Below, piece by piece: positions 47,382-57,953 of a stretch of DNA of 64,000 nt. The stretch is taken from contig JAOTUU010000001.1 of NCBI GenBank assembly GCA_029863705.1, positions 1-64,000 on the forward strand. The letters are read 5' to 3'. The first letter of the stretch is position 1. The number at the start of each line of letters is the position of its first letter. The notes under the pieces are model-generated. The model did not search any database and had not been told where the DNA came from. It saw nothing but the letters and a program-made list of their open reading frames with translations. The stretch comes from Gammaproteobacteria bacterium (GTDB lineage Bacteria > Pseudomonadota > Gammaproteobacteria > Steroidobacterales > Woeseiaceae). The translations under genes were made by a program, and so were the position numbers.

Positions 47382-48145
47382 GTAGCCTCGGCCGATTTCT
47401 CGAGTTCAGCGTGCAAACACCCGACATCATCGAGTCGTTGGGCTTTTATAAAATGCTTGGCTTTGCGGAACTCGAAATTGGCGATGTCTGGCCACACAAG
47501 TATGCGGTGATTAGCGATGGTATCCTCAGCATCGGCTTGCATGACAGAGATTTCCACGCACCGGCAGTAACATTTGTACAAGCGGATCTCGCAAAACGTG
47601 CGCGCTCAATGTCCGATTATGGTTTCGACTTTAATGTAATGCACCTGAATGAAGACGAATTCAATCGGCTTGGTTTTGCCGATCGGGACGGCCATCAACT
47701 GACAATGGTCGAAGCAAGGACGTTTTCCCGTGGCGACGAATTCGATAGCGACTCCGCCTGTGGCAATTTTTTTGAATTGTCGTTGCCGGTCCGTGATGCC
47801 GTTCGCACGGCAAGGCTCTGGGCGTCGGTCGCACCGTCGCTATTGCGCATGCGCGAGGAACCAACGGTACATATGCGATTTGATGCTGGCAGCGTACCAA
47901 TCGGACTTTCCGAGAGCATCGCACTAAGCGGCCCTTCGCTGTGCTTCAAGTGTCACGACAAGGATGCACTTGCGCACCTTGTCGAAAGATACGACTTCGA
48001 ACACGAGACCTTTCCGGGATTCGAGGGGGCGTTTGTCGCGCTAAAGGCTCCTGAAGGCACGATGCTGTACATGTTCGATGAAGATTTTCTCGGCGAAACC
48101 TACGAAGTCGATGAGTCCGACGACCTGAGCGAATTCCCGAGGTAA
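47378..48145 (+). CDS. Glyoxalase/VOC family protein
   Basis: RFLEFSVQTPDIIESLGFYKMLGFAELEIGDVW and FADRDGHQLTMVEA. Confidence 0.75.
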   Translation: MSSLGRFLEFSVQTPDIIESLGFYKMLGFAELEIGDVWPHKYAVISDGILSIGLHDRDFHAPAVTFVQADLAKRARSMSDYGFDFNVMHLNEDEFNRLGFADRDGHQLTMVEARTFSRGDEFDSDSACGNFFELSLPVRDAVRTARLWASVAPSLLRMREEPTVHMRFDAGSVPIGLSESIALSGPSLCFKCHDKDALAHLVERYDFEHETFPGFEGAFVALKAPEGTMLYMFDEDFLGETYEVDESDDLSEFPR

Positions 48146-48248
48146 CCGACACGGTCAGTACACGGTCCGCTCTTGCGATCCGGAACAGCGCACGGCCGTC
48201 CTGCAAGGGCCACTGAACCAGTCGATTGGCTCAACGCACTAATAGCAC

Positions 48249-48262
48249 GGGCCGCTCCTACA
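48249..48262. repeat. Remnant half of the REP-like unit
   Basis: gggccgctcctaca is identical to part of the 11089-11137 palindrome; located at convergent gene ends. Confidence 0.6.
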
Positions 48263-49010
48263 AGAGGGCGGAGATGAGTTGTTTCGCCTGGCCAAGGTAG
48301 GATCGGCCGAAGATGTTCAGGTGATTCAGCACATGGTAAAGCTGGTACAGCTTTAGCCGCTGCTCATGCCCCGGCTCCAGTGGCCAACTCGCTTCGTACG
48401 CCGCATAGAATGCAGGGCCGAAACCGCCAAACAACTTCGTCATTGCAATATCGGTTTCACGGTCACCGTAGTAAACCGCCGGGTCGAATGTCACCGGCGC
48501 AGCGTCTGCGCAGCCCCAGTTGCCGCCCCACAGATCACCGTGCAGAAGCGATGCGACCGGCTCGTAGCCGACGAAGAAGTCGGCCAATCGTTCGGCGAGC
48601 CGTGACCCTGGCTCGGCCAGGTGGTCGGAGAAGCCATTCGCGACAGCAAGATCGAGCTGGTATTCAAGTCGGCGCTCTCTAAAAAATGATGGCCAGTCGT
48701 CCGACCGCGAGTTGATCTGCGGTGTCGGTCCAATTGTGTTGTCTCGAAACCAGCCAAACTGTTCGGCAGAATGGTGATGCAGGTTTGCGAGCTGTTCGCC
48801 GAAACGCCGTTCAATCATTGCGTCAGGTCGCTGCAGCGACAGCCGCTCGAGTGCTATATAACTTTTGCCCTCAGAAATGCCGCAGCTGATGACCTCCGGC
48901 ACGCGAATGGCACCTGCCTTCCTGAGCTCATTCAGTCCGTCCGCCTCCGCTTCAAACATCGGCAATGCAGAGACTGGCCCCGTCTTGATGAAAGACGAAC
49001 CGTCGATCAT
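48258..49010 (-). CDS. Fructosamine kinase family protein, N-terminally short
   Basis: SLLHGDLWGGNWGCADAAPVTFDPAVYYGDRETDIAMTKLFGGF; lacks about 35 N-terminal residues relative to the E. coli YniA pattern. Confidence 0.85.
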   Translation of the reverse strand: MIDGSSFIKTGPVSALPMFEAEADGLNELRKAGAIRVPEVISCGISEGKSYIALERLSLQRPDAMIERRFGEQLANLHHHSAEQFGWFRDNTIGPTPQINSRSDDWPSFFRERRLEYQLDLAVANGFSDHLAEPGSRLAERLADFFVGYEPVASLLHGDLWGGNWGCADAAPVTFDPAVYYGDRETDIAMTKLFGGFGPAFYAAYEASWPLEPGHEQRLKLYQLYHVLNHLNIFGRSYLGQAKQLISALL

Positions 49011-49012
49011 TG

Positions 49013-49903
49013 CTAGTCGCGGCTCAGGTCCGCAATGCGTTCTGCCTGCCTGCGCAACGCCGTACCAATGTTAGCTTCATCAAACAGTGCATTAATGTCG
49101 CCGAGCTTCGGCGCCGACCTCTGCATTGCGACCTCGGCATCATCGATCGGGGCATCGCAGAGAATACCCGTCAGCTTGCGCGCAAGAACTGCATCTTCCC
49201 GATGCTTTTCGAGCTTATCGCCCAGCGTCTTTGCGCCGCGAACATTAATTTCGTGTACTCGGCTGAGGTTGTCGTAGATGCCGTCAAGGCTGCCGAAATT
49301 CTCTAGTAGAACCGTTGCAGTCTTCTTGCCAACCCCCGGGACGCCTTTGATGTTGTCAACCGCGTCGCCAGCAAGCGCCAGGAAGTCGGCGATTTGTTCC
49401 GGGCGAACACCGAACACATCCGGAACCTGCTCGTAAGCGATTTTGCCCTTGCCCGCGAAATCCCAGAATATATCGTCGGCCGATATCAATTGCGCAAGGT
49501 CCTTGTCGCGCGTAACGATGGTTGAAGCGCGATTTTGCGTACGCCCGTGGTGAACAAGCGTGCCTATCAGGTCGTCGGCCTCATAACGCGGGCTACCCCA
49601 TTCCAGAACGCCAAGCGCACGCGCAAACCGACGGCATTGTCCGAACTGGCGTATGAGGTCCGCTGGAGCCGGGTCACGGTTCGCCTTGTATTGCGGATAA
49701 ATTTCGACCCGATAAGATGCGGACTGACTCTCGTCGAACAAGACCGCGATGTACTCCGGGTTGACCTGCTCCATGAAATCGCCGAGGAAGCGGCAGAAGC
49801 CGTAGAGCGCGTTAACCGGGTTACCTTCCGCGTCAACCATATCTTCGGGCATCGAGTAGTACGCCCGAAATATGTACACGCTCGCGTCGATCAAGTATTG
49901 CAT
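49013..49903 (-). CDS. 5'-3' exonuclease (Xni/Pol I N-terminal-like)
   Basis: YLIDASVYIFRAYYS, YEADDLIGTLVHH, LAGDAVDNIKGVPGVGKKTA. Confidence 0.9.
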   Translation of the reverse strand: MQYLIDASVYIFRAYYSMPEDMVDAEGNPVNALYGFCRFLGDFMEQVNPEYIAVLFDESQSASYRVEIYPQYKANRDPAPADLIRQFGQCRRFARALGVLEWGSPRYEADDLIGTLVHHGRTQNRASTIVTRDKDLAQLISADDIFWDFAGKGKIAYEQVPDVFGVRPEQIADFLALAGDAVDNIKGVPGVGKKTATVLLENFGSLDGIYDNLSRVHEINVRGAKTLGDKLEKHREDAVLARKLTGILCDAPIDDAEVAMQRSAPKLGDINALFDEANIGTALRRQAERIADLSRD

Positions 49904-49916
49904 CGACGACTAGTCC

Positions 49917-50570
49917 TTATTCGTGGAAGTGAACGTCAACAATTTGCCGGCCGTCGGCAAGACGATCCTTCAATCGTGCGTGCAACGGACTCGAGCGCGG
50001 AATGTGCGCGAGCAAGTACTGCATCTGATCTGTGAGCACACGACGGCCTTTAAGGTAAATATACTCAGCGTACGTTGGAGAGAATGGAATAGCGATCAAC
50101 TGCATCGACGCCTGCTCGGGCGTGCGGCCACCCTTGTAGTTGTTGCATCGTCGGCAGGCTGTGGCTACGTTGTTCCACCTGTCCTTGCCGCCCTGAGAGA
50201 TCGGCGTTATGTGGTCACGCGTCAGGTCTCGCGTAGGGTAACGCATCGCACAATACAGACACAGGTTGGCATCACGCTTAAACAAAGTTCGATTGTTCAG
50301 CGGCGGCACGTACTTGTCGCGATTTCGCGCAAGGCTCTGGCTCGTACCGTGCGTGGCGATGATTGAATTTACCGCGATTCTGGACCGGTGGCCGTTGGCC
50401 GCACTGTAACCGCCGAAGACCGTGTAAAGAAGTGTGCCGCAGTCGTACGCAACCTGTTCAGCGTGATACAGCCGAACGGCTTCCCTGTAGTCGATCCACT
50501 CGAGTGGCATGCCGGCTACATCGGTTCGCAGCACCTGCTGCGATATGTTTGAAGCAAGGCCTGCAAGCAT
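49917..50570 (-). CDS. HNH endonuclease
   Basis: FKRDANLCLYCAMRYPTRDLTRDHITPISQGGKDRWNNVATACRRCNNYKGGRTPEQA. Confidence 0.9.
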   Translation of the reverse strand: MLAGLASNISQQVLRTDVAGMPLEWIDYREAVRLYHAEQVAYDCGTLLYTVFGGYSAANGHRSRIAVNSIIATHGTSQSLARNRDKYVPPLNNRTLFKRDANLCLYCAMRYPTRDLTRDHITPISQGGKDRWNNVATACRRCNNYKGGRTPEQASMQLIAIPFSPTYAEYIYLKGRRVLTDQMQYLLAHIPRSSPLHARLKDRLADGRQIVDVHFHE

Positions 50571-50713
50571 TGACTCACCTCATCACGCGACGCGTGATTC
50601 GCTGACTTGTAGTGTGCCGATCACACGTCAAAAAGCAACAGGTGCAAGCCAAATCCGCGCAGTGGAAACCAAACAATGCTCTGCAGGTATCGTTTACCTC
50701 GCGAAATCGCTCG

Positions 50714-52132
50714 CTAGAGCGCCTTGAATACCTCGTCGAGAGTATCCTTCGCATCGCCAAACAGCATGCGCGAATTCTCTTTGAAGAACAGCGGGTTTTG
50801 CACGCCAGCGTAGCCCGTTGCCATGCTCCGTTTGAGAATGATTGTCATTTTGCCCTTCCAGCACTCGAGCACCGGCATGCCCGCAATCGGGCTGTCGGGG
50901 TCGGTCTGCGCTGACGGGTTCACGATGTCGTTCGCGCCAATAACCACAGACACATCGACTTTCGGAAAATCATCGTTGACTTCGTCCATCTCAAAAACGA
51001 TGTCATACGGAACCCTGGCTTCGGCCAGCAAAACGTTCATATGCCCTGGCATTCGACCAGCAACCGGGTGAATACCGAAACGCACGTTAATCTTCTTGTC
51101 ACGTAAGACCCGGGTAATTTCATGCACTGTGTGCTGCGCCTGGGCGACGGCCATGCCATATCCCGGAATAATCATAACCTCTTTGGCATCGGCAAGCAGA
51201 GCGGCTACTTCGTGCGCCTCAATGGCGACGACTTCGCCCTGATCCTCGCCAGTACTTGCAGCAACGGCGCCGCCGCCGGTACCAAACCCACCGGCGATTA
51301 CTGCGAGGAACTTGCGATTCATGGCGCGGCACATGATGTAACTCAGGATGGCGCCACTCGAACCAACGAGCGCACCCGTGACAATCAACAGGTCATTGCT
51401 GAGCATGAACCCGGTAGCCGCTGCGGCCCAGCCCGAGTAACTGTTCAACATCGAAACCACAACGGGCATGTCCGCACCGCCGATGGCCATCACCATGTGA
51501 ATGCCAAACAGCAATGCTATAGCGGTCATGATAATCAGGGGGTTCAGGCCGCCGCCTGCGGCAGACTGCATGACAAATTCACGGCCAAACCAGATGGCGG
51601 CTATCAGGAGCGCAAGGTTAAACCAGTGGCGCCCCGGCAGAGTCAGCGGCTTGCCACTCATCCGTCCGCTCAGCTTTCCAAACGCAATGATTGATCCCGA
51701 AAACGTCACAGCACCAATCAGGATGCCGAGATAGGTCTCGATGTCGTGAATCGTCAGGTCCACACCAATGAAGTGTTTGTCCGGATCCATAAAGCTGGCA
51801 AATCCAACGGCCACGGCAGCGAGGCCGACGAGGCTATGCAGCACCGCGACGAGCTCGGGCATCTGCGTCATTTGTACGCGGCGTGCCAGAATGATGCCGA
51901 TGGTGCCACCAATGAGCAGTGCAACAATCAGGAGGTCGTAGTTTTCCGTGATCCTGCCGAACACCGTTGCGAGCAACGCGATGGCCATACCGAAAATGCC
52001 GTACCAGTTTCCTCGCCGTGCCGTTTCCTGGTTGGACAGGCCGCCCAGGGCGAGAATGAACAAAACCGTAGCGATAATGTAAGAGACCGTTACCACTCCA
52101 TCGGGTAATACAAATAGTCCTTGTGTATTCAT
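50714..52132 (-). CDS. pntB: NAD(P) transhydrogenase subunit beta
   Basis: Multi-TM N-terminus; [52 protein letters not shown]. Confidence 0.96.
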   Translation of the reverse strand: MNTQGLFVLPDGVVTVSYIIATVLFILALGGLSNQETARRGNWYGIFGMAIALLATVFGRITENYDLLIVALLIGGTIGIILARRVQMTQMPELVAVLHSLVGLAAVAVGFASFMDPDKHFIGVDLTIHDIETYLGILIGAVTFSGSIIAFGKLSGRMSGKPLTLPGRHWFNLALLIAAIWFGREFVMQSAAGGGLNPLIIMTAIALLFGIHMVMAIGGADMPVVVSMLNSYSGWAAAATGFMLSNDLLIVTGALVGSSGAILSYIMCRAMNRKFLAVIAGGFGTGGGAVAASTGEDQGEVVAIEAHEVAALLADAKEVMIIPGYGMAVAQAQHTVHEITRVLRDKKINVRFGIHPVAGRMPGHMNVLLAEARVPYDIVFEMDEVNDDFPKVDVSVVIGANDIVNPSAQTDPDSPIAGMPVLECWKGKMTIILKRSMATGYAGVQNPLFFKENSRMLFGDAKDTLDEVFKAL

Positions 52133-52139
52133 AACGGCC

Positions 52140-53672
52140 TCACTTCCTGAACATTTCAAGCATGCGGCGCGTGACGGCGAAGCCGCCTGCGATGTTGATG
52201 CTTGTTATTAAGACTGTGGCCGTGGCGATCCACATGATCACCTTGTCCGCTGAGCTGATCTGCAACAGCGCACCGATAACGATGATGCTCGAGATCGCAT
52301 TTGTGACGCTCATCAGCGGCGTGTGCAATGCCGGGGAGACATTCCAGATCACCATATAGCCGACGAAGCAGGCCAGCACAAACACCGTGAAGTGGGCCAT
52401 GAACGACGGCGGCGCCACAGCACCAAGGCCGAGCAGCGCCACGACAGCAATAACAACCGCCGCTATCGGACCGAAAACGGAAGGTTTCTTCTTTACAACG
52501 ACAGGTGCGGGCTCCGGCTCGGCCTGTTTCGGCGCTGCCGACAGCGTCGGCGGCGGTGGCGGCCATGTCGTTTCACCGCCCGTACAAACGGTGGCGCCGC
52601 GAATGACCTCATCTTCCATGTCGACGACTATTTCGCCGTTCTTCTCCGGACAAAGCTCCGCCACCAGGTGGCGAAGGTTGGTCGCATACAGCTGGCTTGA
52701 TTGCGCGGCCAAACGGCTGGGCAGGTCTGTGTAGCCGATAATTGAAACGCCGTGTTTTACAACGACCTTGCCGGCTTCAGTCAGCTCGCAGTTGCCGCCG
52801 GTTTCCGCAGCGAGGTCAACAATGACGCTGCCATCTTTCATAAGGCCGACCATCTCGGCAGTAACCAGCAGTGGTGCCGGCCTGCCCGGAATCAGAGCTG
52901 TCGTTATGATGATGTCGACTTCCTTGGCTTGTTCTGCGAACAGGGCCATCTCTGCCTTGATGAATTCGTCGCTCATCACCTTGGCGTAGCCGCCTTCACC
53001 CGAGCCGTCTTCATCTTCAAATTCAAGCATGAGGAAGTCGGCATCCATACTCTCGACCTGCTCTTTAACTTCCGGTCGTGTATCGAAGGCACGCACGATT
53101 GCGCCCATGCTTCTCGCCGAACCAATGGCGGACAATCCCGCCACACCGGCACCGATAACCAGTACTTTTGCTGGCGGGATGTTGCCGGCCGCCGTTATCT
53201 GGCCGGTGAAGAAGCGACCGAAATGCTGTGCAGCTTCTACGATGGCGCGATAACCCGCGATATTTGCCATGGAGCTCAGCGCATCCATTTTCTGCGCGCG
53301 CGAAATCCGCGGCACACTGTCCATCGACATGGCCGTGCCACCAGTTCTGGTCAACTGCTCGAGCAGCTCAGGGTTTTGGCCTGGCCCGAGAAAACAGATA
53401 AGCGTCTGATCAGGTCGCAGCAAAGACTCTTCGCCACCCTCGGGCGCACGGACTTTCAGGATCAGGTCCGCATGCGACCAGACGTCTTTGGCTGACGCCA
53501 GAACCTCGCACCCGGCAGCTTCGTAGGCTTCGTTCGAGATGCTCGCCCCAACGCCGGCGTCTTTTTCGACGGCAACACTAAACCCTAGCTTGATTAGTTG
53601 AGAAACAACATCAGGCGTCGTTGCAACACGTTGCTCGCCCTCGTGGATCTCTCTCGGTACACCGATTTTCAT
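52140..53672 (-). CDS. pntA: NAD(P) transhydrogenase subunit alpha
   Basis: [64 protein letters not shown]. Confidence 0.96.
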   Translation of the reverse strand: MKIGVPREIHEGEQRVATTPDVVSQLIKLGFSVAVEKDAGVGASISNEAYEAAGCEVLASAKDVWSHADLILKVRAPEGGEESLLRPDQTLICFLGPGQNPELLEQLTRTGGTAMSMDSVPRISRAQKMDALSSMANIAGYRAIVEAAQHFGRFFTGQITAAGNIPPAKVLVIGAGVAGLSAIGSARSMGAIVRAFDTRPEVKEQVESMDADFLMLEFEDEDGSGEGGYAKVMSDEFIKAEMALFAEQAKEVDIIITTALIPGRPAPLLVTAEMVGLMKDGSVIVDLAAETGGNCELTEAGKVVVKHGVSIIGYTDLPSRLAAQSSQLYATNLRHLVAELCPEKNGEIVVDMEDEVIRGATVCTGGETTWPPPPPTLSAAPKQAEPEPAPVVVKKKPSVFGPIAAVVIAVVALLGLGAVAPPSFMAHFTVFVLACFVGYMVIWNVSPALHTPLMSVTNAISSIIVIGALLQISSADKVIMWIATATVLITSINIAGGFAVTRRMLEMFRK

Positions 53673-53814
53673 TCACAGACCTCCAAAGAAATGCCGCAAC
53701 TCGCCAGAAGAACCACAGGAATAACGTCCCTTTGGCGGCGACGGGCGTACTCTACCAACATTGAAGGTCTACGCACAGATTAGAAGTGCGTCGGAAACTA
53801 CATAGAAAGCAGCG

Positions 53815-54291
53815 CTAGTCGCGAGCTGCTGGTTTCGGCCGCCTGTCCGTCATGCGCTTTCGAAGACGATCGCGCTGCGCGGGCGTCATGCTCCGAAACT
53901 TGTCATGTAGCCGCTTGCGGCGTTCATTTTGCAACTGGCGGAAGCGAACATAGTTGTCCTGAATTCGCCGCCTCTCAGCCGGCGACATGTCTCTGTACAT
54001 CCTGTAACGGTCACGGACCGCTTGCTGGCGAGCGGGCGGCAAATCACGCCATTGCCTGAAACGACCTTGTGCTGCGCCACGTTGCTCCGGCGTCATGGCT
54101 GCCCATCGACTCGCACCATTCGACAAACGCTGTTGACGATCGGCGGCAAAGCCCTCCCAGTCGCTCTCGAAGCTTTGCAGCACTTGCCGCTGCTCCTGGG
54201 ACAGATCTTCCCAGGCAACGCCCTTTTCGTCTGCCGCGGCCAAACCAGCCAGCATCAGTACAAGCACCGCCAAAACAATCTTAGCTTTCAT
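53815..54291 (-). CDS. DUF3106 family secreted protein
   Basis: Signal peptide; WEDLSQEQRQVLQSFESDWEGF...RWAAMTPEQRGAAQGRFRQWRDLPPARQQAVRDRYRMYRDMSPAERR. Confidence 0.85.
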   Translation of the reverse strand: MKAKIVLAVLVLMLAGLAAADEKGVAWEDLSQEQRQVLQSFESDWEGFAADRQQRLSNGASRWAAMTPEQRGAAQGRFRQWRDLPPARQQAVRDRYRMYRDMSPAERRRIQDNYVRFRQLQNERRKRLHDKFRSMTPAQRDRLRKRMTDRRPKPAARD

Positions 54292-54511
54292 CTTCTTTCT
54301 CCATCGATTCTTCGCCATCCGGCACGGGATCGACCCGCTCTTCATTTTCCGTTGTCACCGGCGCATCGAACATCAACCAGTCTTCGTCCGACTCTTCCCA
54401 CAATCCCAAATACTCCAAAAAATCCTCGTCCGGCATCTCGTCGTCTGCGCCCTGCACCAAACCACCAAATAGCAGCAGCGCGCCCAGTAGAACAGGCTTG
54501 CTAGCCGACAT
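54281..54511 (-). CDS. Small acidic protein with predicted signal peptide
   Basis: MSASKPVLLGALLLFGGLVQGADDEMPDEDFLEYLGLWEESDEDWLMF; overlaps both neighbours by about 11 nt. Confidence 0.65.
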   Translation of the reverse strand: MSASKPVLLGALLLFGGLVQGADDEMPDEDFLEYLGLWEESDEDWLMFDAPVTTENEERVDPVPDGEESMEKEDES

Positions 54512-54890
54512 TACCGTTTACTTCCAGGTCGGATGCTTCAAGCCAATAGTAGAATTCGAGTTCTTCCAGCATGTCGAGGCTATCTTCCTCGAGCAGCATT
54601 TCAAAATCCGAGGCCGTGACCGGACCTTCAATCGCATCGACGCCGTCAGGCCCGCGCATCACCATGACCGCAAGCAGTGCAGCGGCCGCAATGCCTGTCG
54701 CTGGCACCCAGCGCAACCATGGGCTGGCCGAGCTCGCGCGTTGCAGTTCAGCAAGCGCCCGGTGTCTTCCCTGGTTCAAACGCGACAACGTTGCCGCGTC
54801 GAGGCTGTCAACGCTGTCATCGAAAAGCGCTTTTGCTTTTTCGACGATCTGATCGTTGTCTTTTTGTTTAGTGTCCATTGGCTCGTTCAT
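54501..54890 (-). CDS. DUF3619-like single-TM protein, possible anti-sigma role
   Basis: KALFDDSVDSLDAATLSRLNQGRHRALAE then one TM; ATGA overlap with sigma gene. Confidence 0.7.
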   Translation of the reverse strand: MNEPMDTKQKDNDQIVEKAKALFDDSVDSLDAATLSRLNQGRHRALAELQRASSASPWLRWVPATGIAAAALLAVMVMRGPDGVDAIEGPVTASDFEMLLEEDSLDMLEELEFYYWLEASDLEVNGNVG

Positions 54891-55495
54891 TGCCAGTGCT
54901 CTCCTAACGCATCCCGCAGCGAATGAATCGCGCGGGAATAATGCGTCTTAACGCTGCCGTCGCTGCAACCCATTGCGGTCGCTGTTGCGGCAACATCGAG
55001 ACCTTGAAATGTACGCAACATGAAGGCTTCGCGCTGCCTGTTTGGCAAATTCTGTACGGCAAGTTCCAATTGTTGCATCGCCTCACTCGTCTGCAGCTGT
55101 TCGTCCGGTGTCCGCCCCGCGGGATCCGGCGCATTGGCGGTAATGTCGTAGTCGTCGTCGCCAGTTTTTGCGCGTCCAAACCACACCATAACGCGGTTGC
55201 GAACTTTCTGGCGACGGTGCCAATCACGAATGCCATTTTGCAGGATCCTGAAGAAAAGCGGCGCCCACTCAGTACTTGGCCGGGTCGCATAATTTCTTGC
55301 CAACTTGATCATCGCTTCCTGGACAAGGTCGAGCGCATCGTCGCGATCACGAACAGCTATCTCAGCCATGCGCAACGCCCGCCGCTCTACCTCGGCCAGG
55401 AACTGATTGAGTTGCCGTTCTGCTTGCAGCGTCTTTGTCCCCGTCGAATGCTCGCGAGAGCAAGATACCGCAAAAACACCTGCGTGCGCGGTCAT
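54887..55495 (-). CDS. ECF-type RNA polymerase sigma factor
   Basis: DALDLVQEAMIKLARNY...LPNRQREAFMLRTFQGLDVAATATAMGCSDGSVKTHYSRAIHSLRDAL. Confidence 0.9.
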   Translation of the reverse strand: MTAHAGVFAVSCSREHSTGTKTLQAERQLNQFLAEVERRALRMAEIAVRDRDDALDLVQEAMIKLARNYATRPSTEWAPLFFRILQNGIRDWHRRQKVRNRVMVWFGRAKTGDDDYDITANAPDPAGRTPDEQLQTSEAMQQLELAVQNLPNRQREAFMLRTFQGLDVAATATAMGCSDGSVKTHYSRAIHSLRDALGEHWQ

Positions 55496-55643
55496 GTGAA
55501 GCGACTCCCTGTCAGCTTGCCGACAAAATCCATTACCAAGGTCCTCTTGACTCCGTCACGAGGTCAACTACCGTGTCTCCCTTGTTTAACGCCTCGCAAA
55601 CGACCCGGTTGACAGCTTACCGCCATGTTATTCGACCAACATT

Positions 55644-57893
55644 ATGTCAAACCAGATGGGCTCTGCCATTGGGCCGGGGTGCCAGGTGACTAAGCCATTG
55701 ATTCTCAAGGTGGCTGTCAACGTGCCACTTTCACGGCAGTTCGACTATTTACCGGCCAAAGGTGCTGCCATCGCCAAACCGGGCTGCCGGGTTCTCGTGC
55801 CTTTCGGCCGGCGCAGGCAGGTCGGTGTCGTTCTCTCACATGCCAGCGAAACCGATGTTCCCGACGCCAAGATCCGCCGCTGCATCGCTGCGCTCGACGA
55901 GAACCCATTGTTCAGCGATGAGGATTTGTGGCTGCTTCGCTTCACCAGTGAGTATTACCACCACCCCATCGGCGAAGTCGTTGCCGCTGCTTTGCCGGCC
56001 ACTCTGCGGCAGGGCAAGGCACTTCACCCTACGCTGACTGTCGTTGCGATAAGCGATGCCGGTGAATCGGCAGATATCGAGTCGCTGGCCAAGCGCGCAC
56101 CACGGCAGGCTGAACTGCTGGAAATCCTGCACGATGCCGGCGGCAACGGACTGGAAGAGGACGCGTTAACAGAGCAAATACCAGCATGGCGTCGCGCCGG
56201 GAAGGCACTTTTCGAAAAGGGTCTCATTCATCGCTTTTCGACACGAGGGGATGAACCCGACTCACCTGATGTCTCCGCTGGACAGCCGGGGCCCACGCTG
56301 AATGTGCATCAAGAGCGCGCCCTGGATACGATTCGAAAAGCCGGTGGCTTCGGCGTATTCGTGCTCGACGGTGTCACCGGCAGTGGCAAAACAGAGGTCT
56401 ACTTGCAGCTGATGCGAGACATCATCGGCTCCGGCCAGCAAGTGCTCATTCTCGTGCCGGAGATCGGCCTCACACCGCAACTTGTTAGTCGCCTGCAAGA
56501 CCGGCTTGGCATCGTTCCATCGGTCCTGCATTCGGGTCTCGGTGACGCGGAACGATTGCAGGCCTGGCGCAAAGCCCGCGCCGGCAGCGCTCAACTCGTC
56601 GTCGGTACTCGTTCGGCCATTTTTGCGCCGATGCCAAAGCTCGGTCTGATTGTCGTGGACGAGGAGCACGATCATTCGTTCAAGCAACAGGAAGGGCTGC
56701 GTTATTCGGCGCGTGACCTCGCCATCGCTCGTGCAAAGCAGCGAGATGTTGCCGTTGTGCTGGGCTCCGCCACCCCGACACTTGAATTGTTACAGCACTG
56801 CCGCAGCGACAACTACACACGCATCGAACTTCCCGAGCGAGCGGGTGGCGCCCGGCCGCCGGCGTTCAAGCTGGTAGACCTGAACCGGGCGCCCGCCGTC
56901 GACGGCATTAGCGAACCACTTGCTGCAACTATCGATGAGCACCTGCAGGCTGGTGGGCAGGTGTTAATGTTTCTCAATCGACGCGGATTCGCTCCGACAC
57001 TGATTTGCTCCAGTTGCTCTCACGTGACCGAGTGCACGCGCTGTGATTCACGGATGACTGTGCACGCGCGAGACCGGCAACTGCGGTGTCACCATTGCGG
57101 CTCCTTTCGCCCGCTTGAAATGACATGCGCAAGCTGTGGTGCCGAGGTCAAACCACTTGGCGAAGGAACGCAGCGGCTCGAGGAGGCGCTGCAAAAACGA
57201 TTTCCGCAGCATCGCATCCAGCGCATCGATAGCGACACGACGCAACGCAAGGGAACGATGGACGCGGCACTTGCAATGGCAGAACAGGGGGTTGCAGACA
57301 TACTCGTTGGCACGCAGATGCTATCCAAAGGACACCACTTCCCGAAACTGACGCTCGTCGGGATTATCAACGCAGACCAGGGTTTGTTTGGAACCGACTT
57401 TCGTTCCAGTGAACGGCTTGCCCAGTCCGTCATCCAGGTCGCAGGTCGCGCAGGCCGCGAGAGCCGGCAAGGCGATGTCGTGATTCAGACGGCGTTCCCG
57501 GACAATCCATTTTGGCAGTGCCTCATTGAGGGTGGTTACAGCCAGGTGTCGGCGGAAGCCCTTGTCGAGCGAGAAGCCACGCGTTGGCCACCCTTTACGC
57601 GACTTGCACTTATCCGCTCGGCTGCGCACAAACAGCGAGATGCACATGCCTTTCTCGACATAGCGCGACAGCTGATCCAGGAGGGCGCAGCCGAACATTT
57701 GCGCGTACTCGGTCCTGTCGATGCACCAATGGCGCGCCGGGCTGGTCGCTACCGTGCACAGTTGTTGCTGCAGAGCTCGGATCGCAAGGCGCTGCACACC
57801 GTGCTAGGCCAGATTCGCCCGATACTCGAGACAGAGCCGATTGCCCGCCGGGTTCGCTGGTCGATAGACGTTGACCCGATCGAATTGTTTTAG
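55644..57893 (+). CDS. priA: Primosomal protein N' (helicase PriA)
   Basis: LDGVTGSGKTEVYLQLM, VVDEEHDHSFKQQEGLRYSARDLAIARA, zinc motifs CSSCSHVTECTRCDSRM; start uncertain. Confidence 0.95.
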   Translation: MSNQMGSAIGPGCQVTKPLILKVAVNVPLSRQFDYLPAKGAAIAKPGCRVLVPFGRRRQVGVVLSHASETDVPDAKIRRCIAALDENPLFSDEDLWLLRFTSEYYHHPIGEVVAAALPATLRQGKALHPTLTVVAISDAGESADIESLAKRAPRQAELLEILHDAGGNGLEEDALTEQIPAWRRAGKALFEKGLIHRFSTRGDEPDSPDVSAGQPGPTLNVHQERALDTIRKAGGFGVFVLDGVTGSGKTEVYLQLMRDIIGSGQQVLILVPEIGLTPQLVSRLQDRLGIVPSVLHSGLGDAERLQAWRKARAGSAQLVVGTRSAIFAPMPKLGLIVVDEEHDHSFKQQEGLRYSARDLAIARAKQRDVAVVLGSATPTLELLQHCRSDNYTRIELPERAGGARPPAFKLVDLNRAPAVDGISEPLAATIDEHLQAGGQVLMFLNRRGFAPTLICSSCSHVTECTRCDSRMTVHARDRQLRCHHCGSFRPLEMTCASCGAEVKPLGEGTQRLEEALQKRFPQHRIQRIDSDTTQRKGTMDAALAMAEQGVADILVGTQMLSKGHHFPKLTLVGIINADQGLFGTDFRSSERLAQSVIQVAGRAGRESRQGDVVIQTAFPDNPFWQCLIEGGYSQVSAEALVEREATRWPPFTRLALIRSAAHKQRDAHAFLDIARQLIQEGAAEHLRVLGPVDAPMARRAGRYRAQLLLQSSDRKALHTVLGQIRPILETEPIARRVRWSIDVDPIELF

Positions 57894-57953
57894 GCCATAT
57901 GCGCAGAATTCCCTGTAGAATTGCGGCTCGCAAATTCTGACCACCCCTGAAAA

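Noticed and set aside
52752-53495. 247-aa plus-strand ORF antisense to pntA
   Set aside because: Shadow ORF of pntA
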